Assembly (NCBI GenBank): GCA_017407325.1
Contig: JAFQWV010000002.1
Coordinates: forward strand, 1 to 36,420
DNA from: Clostridia bacterium
GTDB lineage: Bacteria; Bacillota; Clostridia; Christensenellales; Borkfalkiaceae
DNA length: 36,420 nt
Reading direction: 5' to 3'
In this document: piece after piece, positions 1 to 7,790 of the stretch
Layout: every line of letters begins with the position of its first letter
Position numbering within the stretch: the first letter of the stretch is position 1
The notes under the pieces: generated by a model
Databases searched by the model: none
The model's input: only the letters and a program-made list of their open reading frames with translations
What the model was told of the DNA's origin: nothing
Position numbers and translations under genes: made by a program

Positions 1-267
1 GTCAACAATTTTGCCTTCGTCTAAATAAGTCAAATCAGTTTTTCCACGTAAAGTTTTTGCATCCAAATAAGGAAGTTTTTCTCCAACACTTTTTTTAATG
101 TCGTCTAACCAACATACCGTACAAAGCCTAATATATTCCCACCCATCAGGCAAATCGAAGTCAATTTCATCTTCGATATTTTTAACTTCTGAACCTACCT
201 TCTCATAATAGCAAATAAGAGTAGATGGTAAAATAAAATTAACGGCTTGAGATGTGAAAAAATTCCA
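1..267 (-). pseudogene. hsdS: Type I restriction-modification specificity subunit (HsdS) fragment
   Basis: The minus strand is open for 89 codons from an in-frame TAG (268-270) to the window edge and has no ATG. Its translation contains YYEKVGSEVKNIEDEI, then DLPDGWEYIRL, then LPYLDAKTLRGK. These match the start of a target-recognition domain of Clostridia HsdS proteins, which usually read YEK-G-EVK, then PDSWEWVRL, then YLDAKYLRGK. HsdS gives type I restriction-modification enzymes their DNA sequence specificity. The gene runs off the left edge, so its 3' part cannot be seen. Missing a start, and with a stop about 20 residues before the conserved stretch, it looks 5'-truncated: either a dead remnant or a silent cassette of the kind used for specificity switching. 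The family call is fairly firm; the pseudogene status is an inference. Confidence 0.6.
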
Positions 268-301
268 CTATAGGTGGTTATAACGCTATCCGAAAATGAT
301 A

Positions 302-361
302 ATTGCTTTGCAATATACTCGCTATGCTCGAATTAATATCAAATTCTTGCGAATTTGATAT
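302..361. repeat. Two short perfect palindromes next to the hsdS fragment
   Basis: Two hairpin-forming sequences lie here: ATTGC-TTT-GCAAT at 302-314, and an 11-bp perfect stem at 336-346/351-361 with a 4-base loop (TTGC). No gene is visible in 270-600. The palindromes could be recombination or repeat-element debris; no T-tract in the right place marks them as terminators. Confidence 0.5.
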
Positions 362-379
362 TTAGAAAAAAGAGTTGGG

Positions 380-555
380 GTTCGAATCCTTAGGTAGGAA
401 GTAAAAAAGTGTTATGGATTCGCTCGTCGAAAGTTGCAGGCAACTTTCTCGACACGTCCGGTTGGCAAAAGTGCCACTGGCACTTTTGGTCGAAAATTGT
501 GGCTGATAAAAATGGACTTTTGTGTTAATTTTCGACTTCCCAGCTGTTCGAATCC
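380..555. repeat. tRNA T-arm-like direct repeats flanking a palindrome-rich segment
   Basis: The ten bases GTTCGAATCC occur at 380-389 and 546-555 in direct orientation, and again inverted inside the tRNA-Ser T arm (618-627). The left copy extends to TGGGGTTCGAATCC and the right copy to GTTCGAATCCCTA, each matching the tRNA-Ser T arm further than the shared core. They look like attachment-site or tRNA 3'-end relics. The 166-bp period between the copies holds three stem-loops and no gene. Confidence 0.4.
427..536. repeat. Cluster of three consecutive stem-loops
   Basis: Three perfect inverted repeats follow one another: a 9-bp stem 429-437/440-448 (arms GAAAGTTGC and GCAACTTTC), a 10-bp stem 466-475/479-488 (arm CAAAAGTGCC), and a 10-bp stem 489-498/527-536 (arm GTCGAAAATT) enclosing 28 bases. 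An open frame crosses this region and the tRNA, but it has no ribosome binding site and no protein-like composition, so I do not call a gene. The segment may be a structured RNA or a small palindromic repeat element. Confidence 0.5.
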
Positions 556-567
556 CTACATAGACAA

Positions 568-605
568 CACAAAAAGACGAGACAAAAACGTCTCGTCTTT
601 TTGTG
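568..605 (-). terminator. Rho-independent terminator of tRNA-Ser
   Basis: A perfect 16-bp inverted repeat (568-583/590-605) with a 6-base loop starts immediately after the encoded CCA of the tRNA. The A/T ends of the stem supply a U-run on either strand, so it can work in both directions. Confidence 0.8.
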
Positions 606-693
606 GCGGAGAGTTAGGGATTCGAACCCCAGGTAGGTTTCAGCCTACAACGGTTTTCAAGACCGCCGCCTTCGACCGCTCAGCCAACTCTCC
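604..693 (-). tRNA. tRNA-Ser (anticodon UGA)
   Basis: Read on the minus strand, the 90-nt gene begins GGAGAGTTGGCTGAG and ends with the matching acceptor strand CTCTCC, discriminator G and an encoded CCA. The anticodon loop is CTTGAAA, giving anticodon TGA for UCA serine codons. A long variable arm (GTAGG-CTGAAA-CCTAC) and the T arm GGGGTTCGAATCCC confirm a class II serine tRNA. It has its own promoter and terminator. tRNA genes like this are frequent integration sites, which fits the T-arm relics on its downstream side. Confidence 0.95.
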
Positions 694-734
694 AAAAAAA
701 TTAAATTAAATTGCTCTTGTCAAGCAACATTAGC

Positions 735-763
735 ATTATATTATATTTTTTTTAAAAAAGCAA
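735..763 (-). promoter_or_regulatory. Putative sigma-A promoter for tRNA-Ser
   Basis: On the minus strand, TTGCTT (763-758) and TATAAT (740-735) are separated by 17 bp. Transcription would begin around 728, about 35 nt before the tRNA. Confidence 0.5.
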
Positions 764-802
764 GAGATTTTTATTAAAAAAATAAAAAATATCTTGTTAT
801 GC

Positions 803-831
803 TTGATAAAGTTTTTTATTTATGGTAAAAT
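803..831 (+). promoter_or_regulatory. Sigma-A promoter upstream of the YfhO-family gene
   Basis: TTGATA (803-808) and TAAAAT (826-831) are separated by exactly 17 bp. The transcript leader would be about 48 nt. The -10 region and its upstream flank (TTTATGGTAAAAT) are nearly identical to those of the promoter at 31728-31756. Confidence 0.7.
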
Positions 832-885
832 TCTACTGAAAATAAATGAATTTTTAGAAAAAATTCTATTTTGATAAAGGGTGTT

Positions 886-3834
886 ATGGAAGAAAAGGTT
901 ATAAGCGCAAGTGAAATGGGGGGCGCAAACTCTGAAAACTTAACAATAAGCACCGAAAGCGAGCAAAATAATATGGCTAATACTGTCGAGCAAGATATTA
1001 CGGCAGAAACTTCGAGCGAGCAGGTAGAAAGTGCTGCAAGCGAAAAGCCTGAAAAGTATTCGAAGTTAAAATATAACTTTAAAAAGGCTTACGACTTTGT
1101 ATCGCGCCATTGGTTATATTTTTCCGTACCACTACTAATTTTTGCGTTGTTTTTCGGGATATTATATTCAATGGATATATTCCCGTTTGGCACGGATAAT
1201 ATGTCCAACTACGACTTGCTAGCTCAAATCGTGCCGTTTTACGAACATTTTTACGACGTAATTGATGGAAAGTCGAGTTTGTTCTACTCGCCAGCGATAG
1301 CAGGTGGTGCTGACGTGTTCGGAACGCTAGCTTATTGTGCGGTAAGCCCGTTTACGTTTATATTCTTATTCTTTGGAAGAACGACAGTTTACAATGCAGT
1401 AAGCTTTGTATTACCGCTTAAACTTTCGTGCGTAGCGTGTTCGGCGATATTCTTTTTGAAGAAAGAATTTAAGAACATAAGCGAGTATGCAATACTTATA
1501 ATGAGTATATTATACGCATACTGCGGATATATGTTCGTTGCAAACACATATATTAACTGGGTAGACTTCTTAATCTATATGCCGTTTGTAGTAATGGGCT
1601 TTAAGAAGCTTGTAACGGAAAAGAAGGTAAGATATTTTGCTATATCTTACGCGCTTATGATATATGCGTGTTTTTCGATAGCGTGCTTTGCGCTGTTTAT
1701 GATATTTATCATATTTATAGCGTATATATTGATAGCGTGTCCTAAACAAGAGAGAATAGAAACACTTGCAAAAATGTGTTATGCGCTTCTACTTGCGATA
1801 GGAATTGCGCTTCCGATATTAGTTCCTGCGCTGTTTGCGTATATGCGCTCGGGAAGAAACACTGGACTTTTTGAAAATATGGACGCCGAATTATGGGCGC
1901 ACCATTTATACGCGAAGTTCTCGTATATTTTATCGGATACGGCTTTCGTATTCTTGACGATAGTATATTTTATCAAAAACAGATTCAAGACTAAAACTGA
2001 CGTGTTCTTATTTGTTACGGGCGTAATAATAATGGCGCCGGTTTTAGTTGACGAGATAAACAACTTAATGAATGCAGGCTCGTATATGAGTTACGCATTA
2101 CGTTTTGGCTTTTTGAACGCAACCTACGCTCTTTATATGGCGGGTAGATTATTAAACACTGTGGGCGAAAAGTCGGTCAATAAGCGCGTTAATTGGGTAT
2201 TTTCAGCCGTTCTTGCCGTGGTTGCACTCGGTGCTGTAGTGTTTATTTTGAAGTTTAATAATCTCATTTTAAACTTTGACGGTTCAGAAAATTCTCCGCT
2301 TATTGATTTTTCGGCAACGTTTGCTCACTCAACCGGTGGACTTGAAGCTATATATCAAATTGCTCTGGCAATATTTGTGGTATTCGTAATTGCGACGGTT
2401 TTCTATCACTTCAAGCTTGTGTCGTTAAAGAATATAACTTTCGTATTAATCGGCGTGCTTGCCGTGCAGGTAGCTTTCTACAATATCCATCTTGTGCGTG
2501 GTAACGCGTTTAATCCACTAAGATACGACCAATTCAACGCAGGGATTGAAACGATTGATAAGTATGACGACAGACTCTATTACAGAGTAAAGGATAACAG
2601 TGCTACAATAACTAACGACGCGGCGTTTATGACGCATACCAATTCTTTTGGCGTGTTCTCTTCGGTAATTGATAATGATAACTTCGTGTTGACAAACTTC
2701 TTTAATTATGAAGGTAACCAAACGAACTCAATCGAAGCGGCAGGCGGTACTTTCTTCAGTGATTCACTCCTTGGATACAAATATTTCTTCGTTCACACAG
2801 ACGTTGACAGCGAGAGTGCTAAATATACTACTAAAAAGCGCGATTATCTTGTCAAACTTGAAGAAACTCAAGAGGCTAACTTTGCAATGTATGAAAACAT
2901 TGGCGTTTTCCCAAACTGTTATACGGTAGACAGTGGAACGCTTGAAATGAAATCGAACGATTTCTGTACGAACATGCAAGAACTTTACGAGTTCTTAGGT
3001 GGGAAAGGTGACTTGTTTACAACGGTTACCTTTAAAGAAGGAAGAGATGCTAACCTTAACAGTTTAGAAGTTTTAACCAACGAAGAGACGGGGGAAACCA
3101 TTTATAGCTTTAAAGTAAATACAAGCTATACGGGACATTATTATTTCGATACTAGCTTCCCAGATAACTATTATATAGGTTATAACAGTTCGACGTCATC
3201 TGATAAATGGTCACTCGATTACTATTCGAACGTTCTTGTTGATACAATAAACTATGGATACAATAAGAAAGGCTCGGGTATGTACAACTTCTGTATTAAG
3301 TCGCTTGACGATCAAGAGCTTGATTTGGAAACGGTTGAAAACTGTGTCACGGCTAAAATTTTAACCAATGAAAAAGTTTTAGAATTAAGTCAATATCTCA
3401 AAACTCGTGAGTGTGAATACACCCAAAAGCGCAACACCTTTACCATCAACGCAACTGCAGAAAACGACGATACCTACGTTTTATTAAACTACGTATCAAT
3501 TGAAGGCTTTGAAGCAACGGTAAACGGCAAAAAGGCAGAAGTTATTGACAACGGAATTAAGTTTTTGCAGGTTAAACTTGAAAAGGGCGAAAACACGGTA
3601 GTCTTTACCTATAAGTCGCCGTATTACAAATATATTGCAATAGGTGCTGTTTTGGGTGCGATTATAATTTTAGCACTTTGGCTAGTTCTAAAGAAATTCC
3701 CGAACGTATCAAAAACGCTCAACCCTATGGTTTGTGTTCTTGCATTTTTGATAGCATTAGGAATATTTGCATTCTTCTATATGTATCCGGGAACTTTATT
3801 TATTAAAAAATTAGTAATGCTATTAATTGCCTAA
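886..3834 (+). CDS. YfhO-family multi-pass membrane protein
   Basis: 982 aa from the ATG at 886, which has AAAGGG just upstream; an in-frame TTG at 871 would add five residues. An acidic, Ser-rich cytoplasmic N terminus (about 65 aa) is followed by roughly a dozen hydrophobic segments up to residue 560, a large presumably extracellular domain (about 560-930), and further hydrophobic segments at the C terminus. The region after the first segment (PFGTDNMSNYD, then FYSPAIAGGAD) and the closing YKSPYYKY before the late transmembrane helix are typical of the YfhO family. Members resemble GT-C glycosyltransferases and are linked to sugar modification of teichoic acids in Bacillus and Listeria. The substrate here cannot be told. 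The gene stands alone between its own promoter and terminator. Confidence 0.85.
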   Translation: MEEKVISASEMGGANSENLTISTESEQNNMANTVEQDITAETSSEQVESAASEKPEKYSKLKYNFKKAYDFVSRHWLYFSVPLLIFALFFGILYSMDIFPFGTDNMSNYDLLAQIVPFYEHFYDVIDGKSSLFYSPAIAGGADVFGTLAYCAVSPFTFIFLFFGRTTVYNAVSFVLPLKLSCVACSAIFFLKKEFKNISEYAILIMSILYAYCGYMFVANTYINWVDFLIYMPFVVMGFKKLVTEKKVRYFAISYALMIYACFSIACFALFMIFIIFIAYILIACPKQERIETLAKMCYALLLAIGIALPILVPALFAYMRSGRNTGLFENMDAELWAHHLYAKFSYILSDTAFVFLTIVYFIKNRFKTKTDVFLFVTGVIIMAPVLVDEINNLMNAGSYMSYALRFGFLNATYALYMAGRLLNTVGEKSVNKRVNWVFSAVLAVVALGAVVFILKFNNLILNFDGSENSPLIDFSATFAHSTGGLEAIYQIALAIFVVFVIATVFYHFKLVSLKNITFVLIGVLAVQVAFYNIHLVRGNAFNPLRYDQFNAGIETIDKYDDRLYYRVKDNSATITNDAAFMTHTNSFGVFSSVIDNDNFVLTNFFNYEGNQTNSIEAAGGTFFSDSLLGYKYFFVHTDVDSESAKYTTKKRDYLVKLEETQEANFAMYENIGVFPNCYTVDSGTLEMKSNDFCTNMQELYEFLGGKGDLFTTVTFKEGRDANLNSLEVLTNEETGETIYSFKVNTSYTGHYYFDTSFPDNYYIGYNSSTSSDKWSLDYYSNVLVDTINYGYNKKGSGMYNFCIKSLDDQELDLETVENCVTAKILTNEKVLELSQYLKTRECEYTQKRNTFTINATAENDDTYVLLNYVSIEGFEATVNGKKAEVIDNGIKFLQVKLEKGENTVVFTYKSPYYKYIAIGAVLGAIIILALWLVLKKFPNVSKTLNPMVCVLAFLIALGIFAFFYMYPGTLFIKKLVMLLIA

Positions 3835-3848
3835 TTAATTAAAATTAA

Positions 3849-3891
3849 AACGCGATAATCGGCTTATGTGTCGATTATCGCGTTATTTTTT
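3849..3891. terminator. Bidirectional terminator between convergent genes
   Basis: A 13-bp perfect stem (3849-3861/3872-3884, arm AACGCGATAATCG) with a 10-base loop is followed by a T-run on the plus strand. On the minus strand it is followed by TTTTAATTTT, so it can also serve the convergent thiT gene. Confidence 0.85.
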
Positions 3892-5010
3892 TTAAATAGC
3901 TTGTTGCTCGTTATATCTTTTAAGTTGTTTTACAAAGTTTTTAGATGAGAATAAAATTATTCCGACAACGATACAAATTGCAATGTCGATAAACACGAAC
4001 GAGTTGTAAGATATACTGTAAATCCAAGCATTCATAGGTTCGCCCGATGCGCTGTAAGCGTATTCTGAAAAAGCAAACACGCCAGAGAATAAGTGAGAAA
4101 TAAATCTAAGTAAGCTTGCAAAAATTGCGCCGAGCGAGAAACTTAATTGTGGGATTTTGTCAATCGCTTTAATTTTACCGATAAATCCTGCAACGCCAAT
4201 TGAAGCAAAAGCGATAGGGTAATCGAGTAAAAATTGCATTGGGTGAACAATCCACGGATCTTGAATTGCTTGTAAAATACCGTAAATAAAACCTGCAAAA
4301 ACTCCCTTTTTTACACCGAACATATACGAGTAAATCATAAGTGGGAGCAGTGAGCATAAGGTTATTGAACCACCTTGTGGAAGTTTTACTATTCTTATAT
4401 AAGATAAAGCAAAGCTCATTGCAATACAAGTTGCGGCGTAGGCTATAGATTTTGAATCGAAATTTTTTCTTTCGTTTTTTCCAAACACGAAAGTGATAGT
4501 TAAAATAACTGCGATAGTTAATGCTGAAAACACGTAAAGCATTATATTTTCAGTAAGCGTTATAGTAAGACCGTTAAAGTCTTCGCTTTGTCCGCTTAAA
4601 AAATAGATTGCCATGCAGACGATAACAGCTAAAAATGCACTTAGTGTTAAAATGCCAAGTGTGATAATTATCGGTTTTTTGCATTTTAAAAAGAGTGCGA
4701 TGAATAGGCTAGCGACCACTATAATTAAAATAAGAAGTGGATAGAACAAAATTGCTACGATATCATCTTCTATAAAACCTGCGATTAAGAAAAATCCGCC
4801 GATTAAAACAGAGAGAGCAATAACCAAAGGAACGCCAAATTTTAAAAATTTCTGCTTTTTATCATCTTTTAATAAGATTGCAAATAGCGAAAAGGTTATG
4901 GCTATAATAACGGCAAGCCAAAAGCAAATTGTGCGTGCAAAATCAATTTTTGCACTTGGGTCGAAAAGTAGTGGATACCACTTTACAGAAAGTAGTTGAT
5001 TAGGTAACAT
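3892..5010 (-). CDS. thiT: Thiamine ECF transporter S component (ThiT) with extra N-terminal membrane domain
   Basis: 372 aa, start ATG preceded by GGAGG at ideal spacing. The C-terminal half (about 185-372) is ThiT/YuaJ: LPQGGSITLCSLLP, then GFIYGILQAIQDP, HPMQFLLDYPIAF and a closing helix. This is the substrate-binding integral membrane subunit that captures thiamine and docks with the energy-coupling (EcfAAT) module. Usual ThiT length is about 180-200 aa; here an extra 185 residues with about five hydrophobic segments precede it. A TPP riboswitch lies directly upstream, in agreement with thiamine as substrate. No ECF ATPase or T component is in the window, so a shared module elsewhere is expected. 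The role of the extension is unknown. Family call firm. Confidence 0.9.
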   Translation of the reverse strand: MLPNQLLSVKWYPLLFDPSAKIDFARTICFWLAVIIAITFSLFAILLKDDKKQKFLKFGVPLVIALSVLIGGFFLIAGFIEDDIVAILFYPLLILIIVVASLFIALFLKCKKPIIITLGILTLSAFLAVIVCMAIYFLSGQSEDFNGLTITLTENIMLYVFSALTIAVILTITFVFGKNERKNFDSKSIAYAATCIAMSFALSYIRIVKLPQGGSITLCSLLPLMIYSYMFGVKKGVFAGFIYGILQAIQDPWIVHPMQFLLDYPIAFASIGVAGFIGKIKAIDKIPQLSFSLGAIFASLLRFISHLFSGVFAFSEYAYSASGEPMNAWIYSISYNSFVFIDIAICIVVGIILFSSKNFVKQLKRYNEQQAI

Positions 5011-5042
5011 AGATACCTCCGAATGTAGTTAATCAACGTATA

Positions 5043-5092
5043 GAAAGACTTTTAGCGCTAAATATACGGTGACAAGAGCGTAAAAGTCTTTC
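5043..5092 (-). promoter_or_regulatory. Long stem-loop in the thiT leader after the riboswitch terminator
   Basis: Arms GAAAGACTTTT and AAAAGTCTTTC, extended by AGCG/CGCT pairing with one bulge, enclose about 20 bases between the riboswitch expression platform and the thiT ribosome binding site. There is no T-tract after it on the minus strand, so it is not a simple terminator. It may protect the 5' end of the mRNA. Confidence 0.5.
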
Positions 5093-5103
5093 GAAAAATA
5101 AAA

Positions 5104-5127
5104 ACACCCGTAATATTATACGGGTGT
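5104..5127 (-). terminator. Riboswitch-associated terminator
   Basis: A 9-bp perfect stem (5104-5112/5119-5127, arms ACACCCGTA/TACGGGTGT) is followed on the minus strand by TTTTTATTTTT. It lies just downstream of the TPP aptamer and before thiT, so ligand binding probably favours termination. Confidence 0.8.
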
Positions 5128-5148
5128 AAAAATTCGCAAAAAACAAAA

Positions 5149-5218
5149 TACCTTCCCCTTCAAGCATTACCTTGTCAGGTTATGTGGGTATAATCTCAGC
5201 CGAAGCACCCCAAAGTAT
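5149..5218 (-). promoter_or_regulatory. TPP (thiamine pyrophosphate) riboswitch aptamer
   Basis: On the minus strand the conserved THI-box elements appear in order: GGGGTGC, GGCTGAGA, TACCC, ACCTGA, GGTAATGC and GGGGAAGG. The flanks ATACTT and AAGGTAT pair to form P1. It precedes a terminator and the thiamine transporter gene, so high TPP should shut off import. Confidence 0.95.
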
Positions 5219-5306
5219 ATAAGCGATAGCCAAACTATCCATTGTCGAAAAAAATATTAACACCAAAAAAATAAATTGTCAAGCGTTTAGCATAATCTTT
5301 TTTTTT

Positions 5307-5314
5307 CATACATA
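5307..5314 (+). promoter_or_regulatory. Possible sigma-E type -10 element for spoIVA
   Basis: CATACATA at 5307-5314 resembles the -10 consensus of mother-cell sigma-E (CATACA-T), and spoIVA is a classic sigma-E gene. A convincing -35 at 14-15 bp upstream is not visible; GCATAAT at 5290 would be too close. Confidence 0.35.
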
Positions 5315-5342
5315 AATTAGAGTAAAAAAGGGAGTGTGCCAT

Positions 5343-6806
5343 ATGATTGAATTTGATATTTATAATGATATCGCTAAAAGAACAAACGGCGATATTTACG
5401 TTGGCGTAGTTGGACCGGTTAGAAGCGGTAAGTCAACTTTCATTTCAAAATTTATGTCGGAGCTTATTATTCCGAATATCAGCGAAAATAAAAAATCTGT
5501 AGCGATAGACGAGTTGCCACAGTCGGCAAGTGGTAAAACTATTATGACAACCGAGCCAAAGTTTATTCCAGCTAGTGCTGTCGAAGTTGATTTTGACGGA
5601 GCGAAAGCAAAAGTAAAATTTATAGACTGTGTAGGTTATCTTGTAGACGGTGCAATAGGTCACGAAGAAAACGATAAAATTCGTCTCGTAAAAACGCCGT
5701 GGTTTGATGAAGATATTCCGTTTGATAAAGCATCGGAGATAGGAACCAGAAAAGTTATTGCCGAGCATTCAACCGTTGGGGTTGTCGTAACAACTGATGG
5801 AAGCTTTACAGATATTTCTCGCGATAGTTATAAAAAAGCAGAAGAAAAAGTCGTTTCAGAGCTTAAGGCCCTTAAAAAACCGTTTATCGTTATATTTAAT
5901 ACTCAAAATCCTAACTCTCAAAAAGCGCAAGCAGAAAAGCGCGCGCTTGAAGAAAAGTACGGCGTAACGGTGCTTTGTGAGAACGTTGAAAATATGGATA
6001 AAGGGAAGCTTGTGAACGTTCTAAAGAGTTTGCTTTTAGAGTTTCCAATTCGTTCGTTTGATATAAATTTACCAGAGTGGATGCAAGTATTACCGCCGTC
6101 TAATCGACTTATAGCCACACTTTTAGATGAAATTAAGGCTTGCTCGAAGAATATTTCTTCAATGAAAAGTTTTGAATTAATTGAAAACTCGTTTATAAAC
6201 AGTCAAAGCTTTAATCCTGCAACCGACGTGTCTTTAGATATGGCACGAGGAAGGGCAAGTTTATCTGTTAGCGCGAAAAACGGCGTGTTCTATAAAGTGT
6301 TGTCTGATGAGTGTGGTGAAACGGTTGAAAATGAATTGCAGCTTTTAAACTACGTTAAATCTTTAACTGAAGCAAAGCAAAACTACACTAAACTCAAAAA
6401 CGCTTTACAAACGGCAGAATCGACCGGGTATGGTGTTGTTATGCCTATGTTTGAAGAAACGACTTTAGACGAGCCGGAAGTTGTTAAAAAGACGGGTGGG
6501 TATTCTGTAAGAATGAAAGCAAAAGCAAAAAGCTTACATATTATTCGAGCTGACGTAGAAACCGAAGTTAATCCGGTATACGGCAGTAAACAGCAGTGTG
6601 ACGATTTTTGCGATATGCTGAAAAATGCTGACGATGAGGCTTGTTGGGATACGGGTGTGTTTGGAAAACCACTTCGTGAAATTATAGCTGACGAAGTATC
6701 TCAAACATCGTCGTCTTTGGGCGATAACGTTAAGTTTAAGATAAGAAAAACGTTAACTAAAGCGGTTAATGAGAAAAAATCGAATTTATTCTGTATTTTA
6801 ATATAG
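5343..6806 (+). CDS. spoIVA: Stage IV sporulation protein A (spore coat morphogenetic ATPase)
   Basis: 487 aa from the ATG at 5343 with AAGGGAG eight bases upstream; an in-frame GTG at 5334 overlaps that site and is rejected. The B. subtilis protein is 492 aa. The N-terminal P-loop GPVRSGKST (residues 24-32), followed by DELPQSASGKTIMTTEPKF and FIDCVGY, and the C-terminal region (FKIRKTLTKAVN to the final FCILI) match SpoIVA throughout. SpoIVA hydrolyses ATP to polymerise into the basement layer of the spore coat on the forespore surface in the mother cell. Its presence says the organism, or a recent ancestor, makes endospores. It is a single gene with its own terminator, and no other sporulation gene is nearby. 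Confidence 0.95.
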   Translation: MIEFDIYNDIAKRTNGDIYVGVVGPVRSGKSTFISKFMSELIIPNISENKKSVAIDELPQSASGKTIMTTEPKFIPASAVEVDFDGAKAKVKFIDCVGYLVDGAIGHEENDKIRLVKTPWFDEDIPFDKASEIGTRKVIAEHSTVGVVVTTDGSFTDISRDSYKKAEEKVVSELKALKKPFIVIFNTQNPNSQKAQAEKRALEEKYGVTVLCENVENMDKGKLVNVLKSLLLEFPIRSFDINLPEWMQVLPPSNRLIATLLDEIKACSKNISSMKSFELIENSFINSQSFNPATDVSLDMARGRASLSVSAKNGVFYKVLSDECGETVENELQLLNYVKSLTEAKQNYTKLKNALQTAESTGYGVVMPMFEETTLDEPEVVKKTGGYSVRMKAKAKSLHIIRADVETEVNPVYGSKQQCDDFCDMLKNADDEACWDTGVFGKPLREIIADEVSQTSSSLGDNVKFKIRKTLTKAVNEKKSNLFCILI

Positions 6807-6812
6807 TTTTTT

Positions 6813-6840
6813 GCGGACACAAGCAATGTGTCCGCTTTTT
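6813..6840 (+). terminator. Terminator after spoIVA
   Basis: An 8-bp GC-rich stem GCGGACAC/GTGTCCGC (6813-6820/6828-6835) with a 7-base loop is followed by TTTTT. Confidence 0.85.
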
Positions 6841-7000
6841 GTCTGTTTTTTACATATTTAAAAAAGTTTTATTTGAAAAACATAGGAAACAAAATATCCG
6901 TTTTGTCTATATTTATACTCAATATTTGAGTTGATTTTGAAACTGCTGTTTGTTATCATGTATTTATAATGCCGTAATATGGCGTATAATGGGTTTAATT

Positions 7001-7786
7001 ATGAAATATAAGTTGATTGCGTCTGATATGGACGGTACGCTTTTTGACGAAAGTTATCAAATTAGTAGCGAAAATAAAGATGCGATAAAACGCGCAATTG
7101 AAAACGGCGTTTTCTTTGTATTATCGACGGGTAGACCTAGACAGGCTGTTGAAAAATATATAAAAGAATTGTCGCTTGAAGCCTTTCCGATTATTATTTT
7201 CAATGGAGCAACCGTTTTAATTGGTGACGAAACTATTTATAATCTTACGCTTGACGATAATCTCAGCGAAATGGTCGTTAGGGAAGGTAGAAGGCGTAAT
7301 ACGGATATGGTTTGTTGGTCAAACAACCGTTTTTATGCAGAGCGTGATTGCGAATACGTACAAAAATATAAAAATATTCCTAATATCGAACCGATTTTCG
7401 TTGATGATTTAACTAAGGTAAAAGAAATTACGAAAATAGTTTGGTTTAATCCACCGATAGTTACGGCAAAGTACCATAAAGAGCTTTCAGAAAAATTTAA
7501 AGGTCAGCTTAACGTTTTGCCGTCAAGGGTAGATTTTTTAGAATTTTTTAACAAAGATTGCTCGAAAGCTGTTGCGCTTGATATCATAGGCAAAAGACTA
7601 GGCATAAAGCCTAGCGAAATGATAGCGATAGGCGACGGCTTTAACGACCTTGCAATGCTTGAGTTTGCAGGTCTTGGCGTTGCGATGGAAAACGCGCCGA
7701 AGGAAGTGAAAGAAAAGGCTGACTTAGTTACCCTTTCTTGTAAAAATAATGGCGTTAAAGCGCTTATAGATAGGTTTTTAGTGTGA
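7001..7786 (+). CDS. HAD-superfamily Cof-type (IIB) phosphatase
   Basis: 261 aa from the ATG at 7001 (MKYKLIASDMDGTLF); earlier in-frame starts at 6950 and 6989 would add residues unlike the family, though the ribosome binding site is poor for all of them. Motif I is DMDGT with catalytic Asp9 and Asp11, motif II STGRPRQ, motif IV GDGFNDLAML, and a IIB cap lies between. Such enzymes dephosphorylate small sugar phosphates or nucleotides in the cytoplasm; specificity cannot be read from sequence. The stop is 4 bases before the next start, so it is probably co-transcribed with the esterase. A TATAAT lies at 6965-6970, but no good -35 was found. Confidence 0.88.
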   Translation: MKYKLIASDMDGTLFDESYQISSENKDAIKRAIENGVFFVLSTGRPRQAVEKYIKELSLEAFPIIIFNGATVLIGDETIYNLTLDDNLSEMVVREGRRRNTDMVCWSNNRFYAERDCEYVQKYKNIPNIEPIFVDDLTKVKEITKIVWFNPPIVTAKYHKELSEKFKGQLNVLPSRVDFLEFFNKDCSKAVALDIIGKRLGIKPSEMIAIGDGFNDLAMLEFAGLGVAMENAPKEVKEKADLVTLSCKNNGVKALIDRFLV

Positions 7787-7790
7787 TATT

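Noticed and set aside
434-709. 91-codon open frame across the palindromes and the tRNA-Ser
   Set aside because: It runs through the terminator and antisense to the tRNA, has no ribosome binding site and is not protein-like; the RNA features explain the sequence.
5445-5768. 107-codon minus-strand frame inside spoIVA
   Set aside because: Shadow of the SpoIVA reading frame; composition (Phe/Tyr/Arg-rich) is typical of antisense frames.
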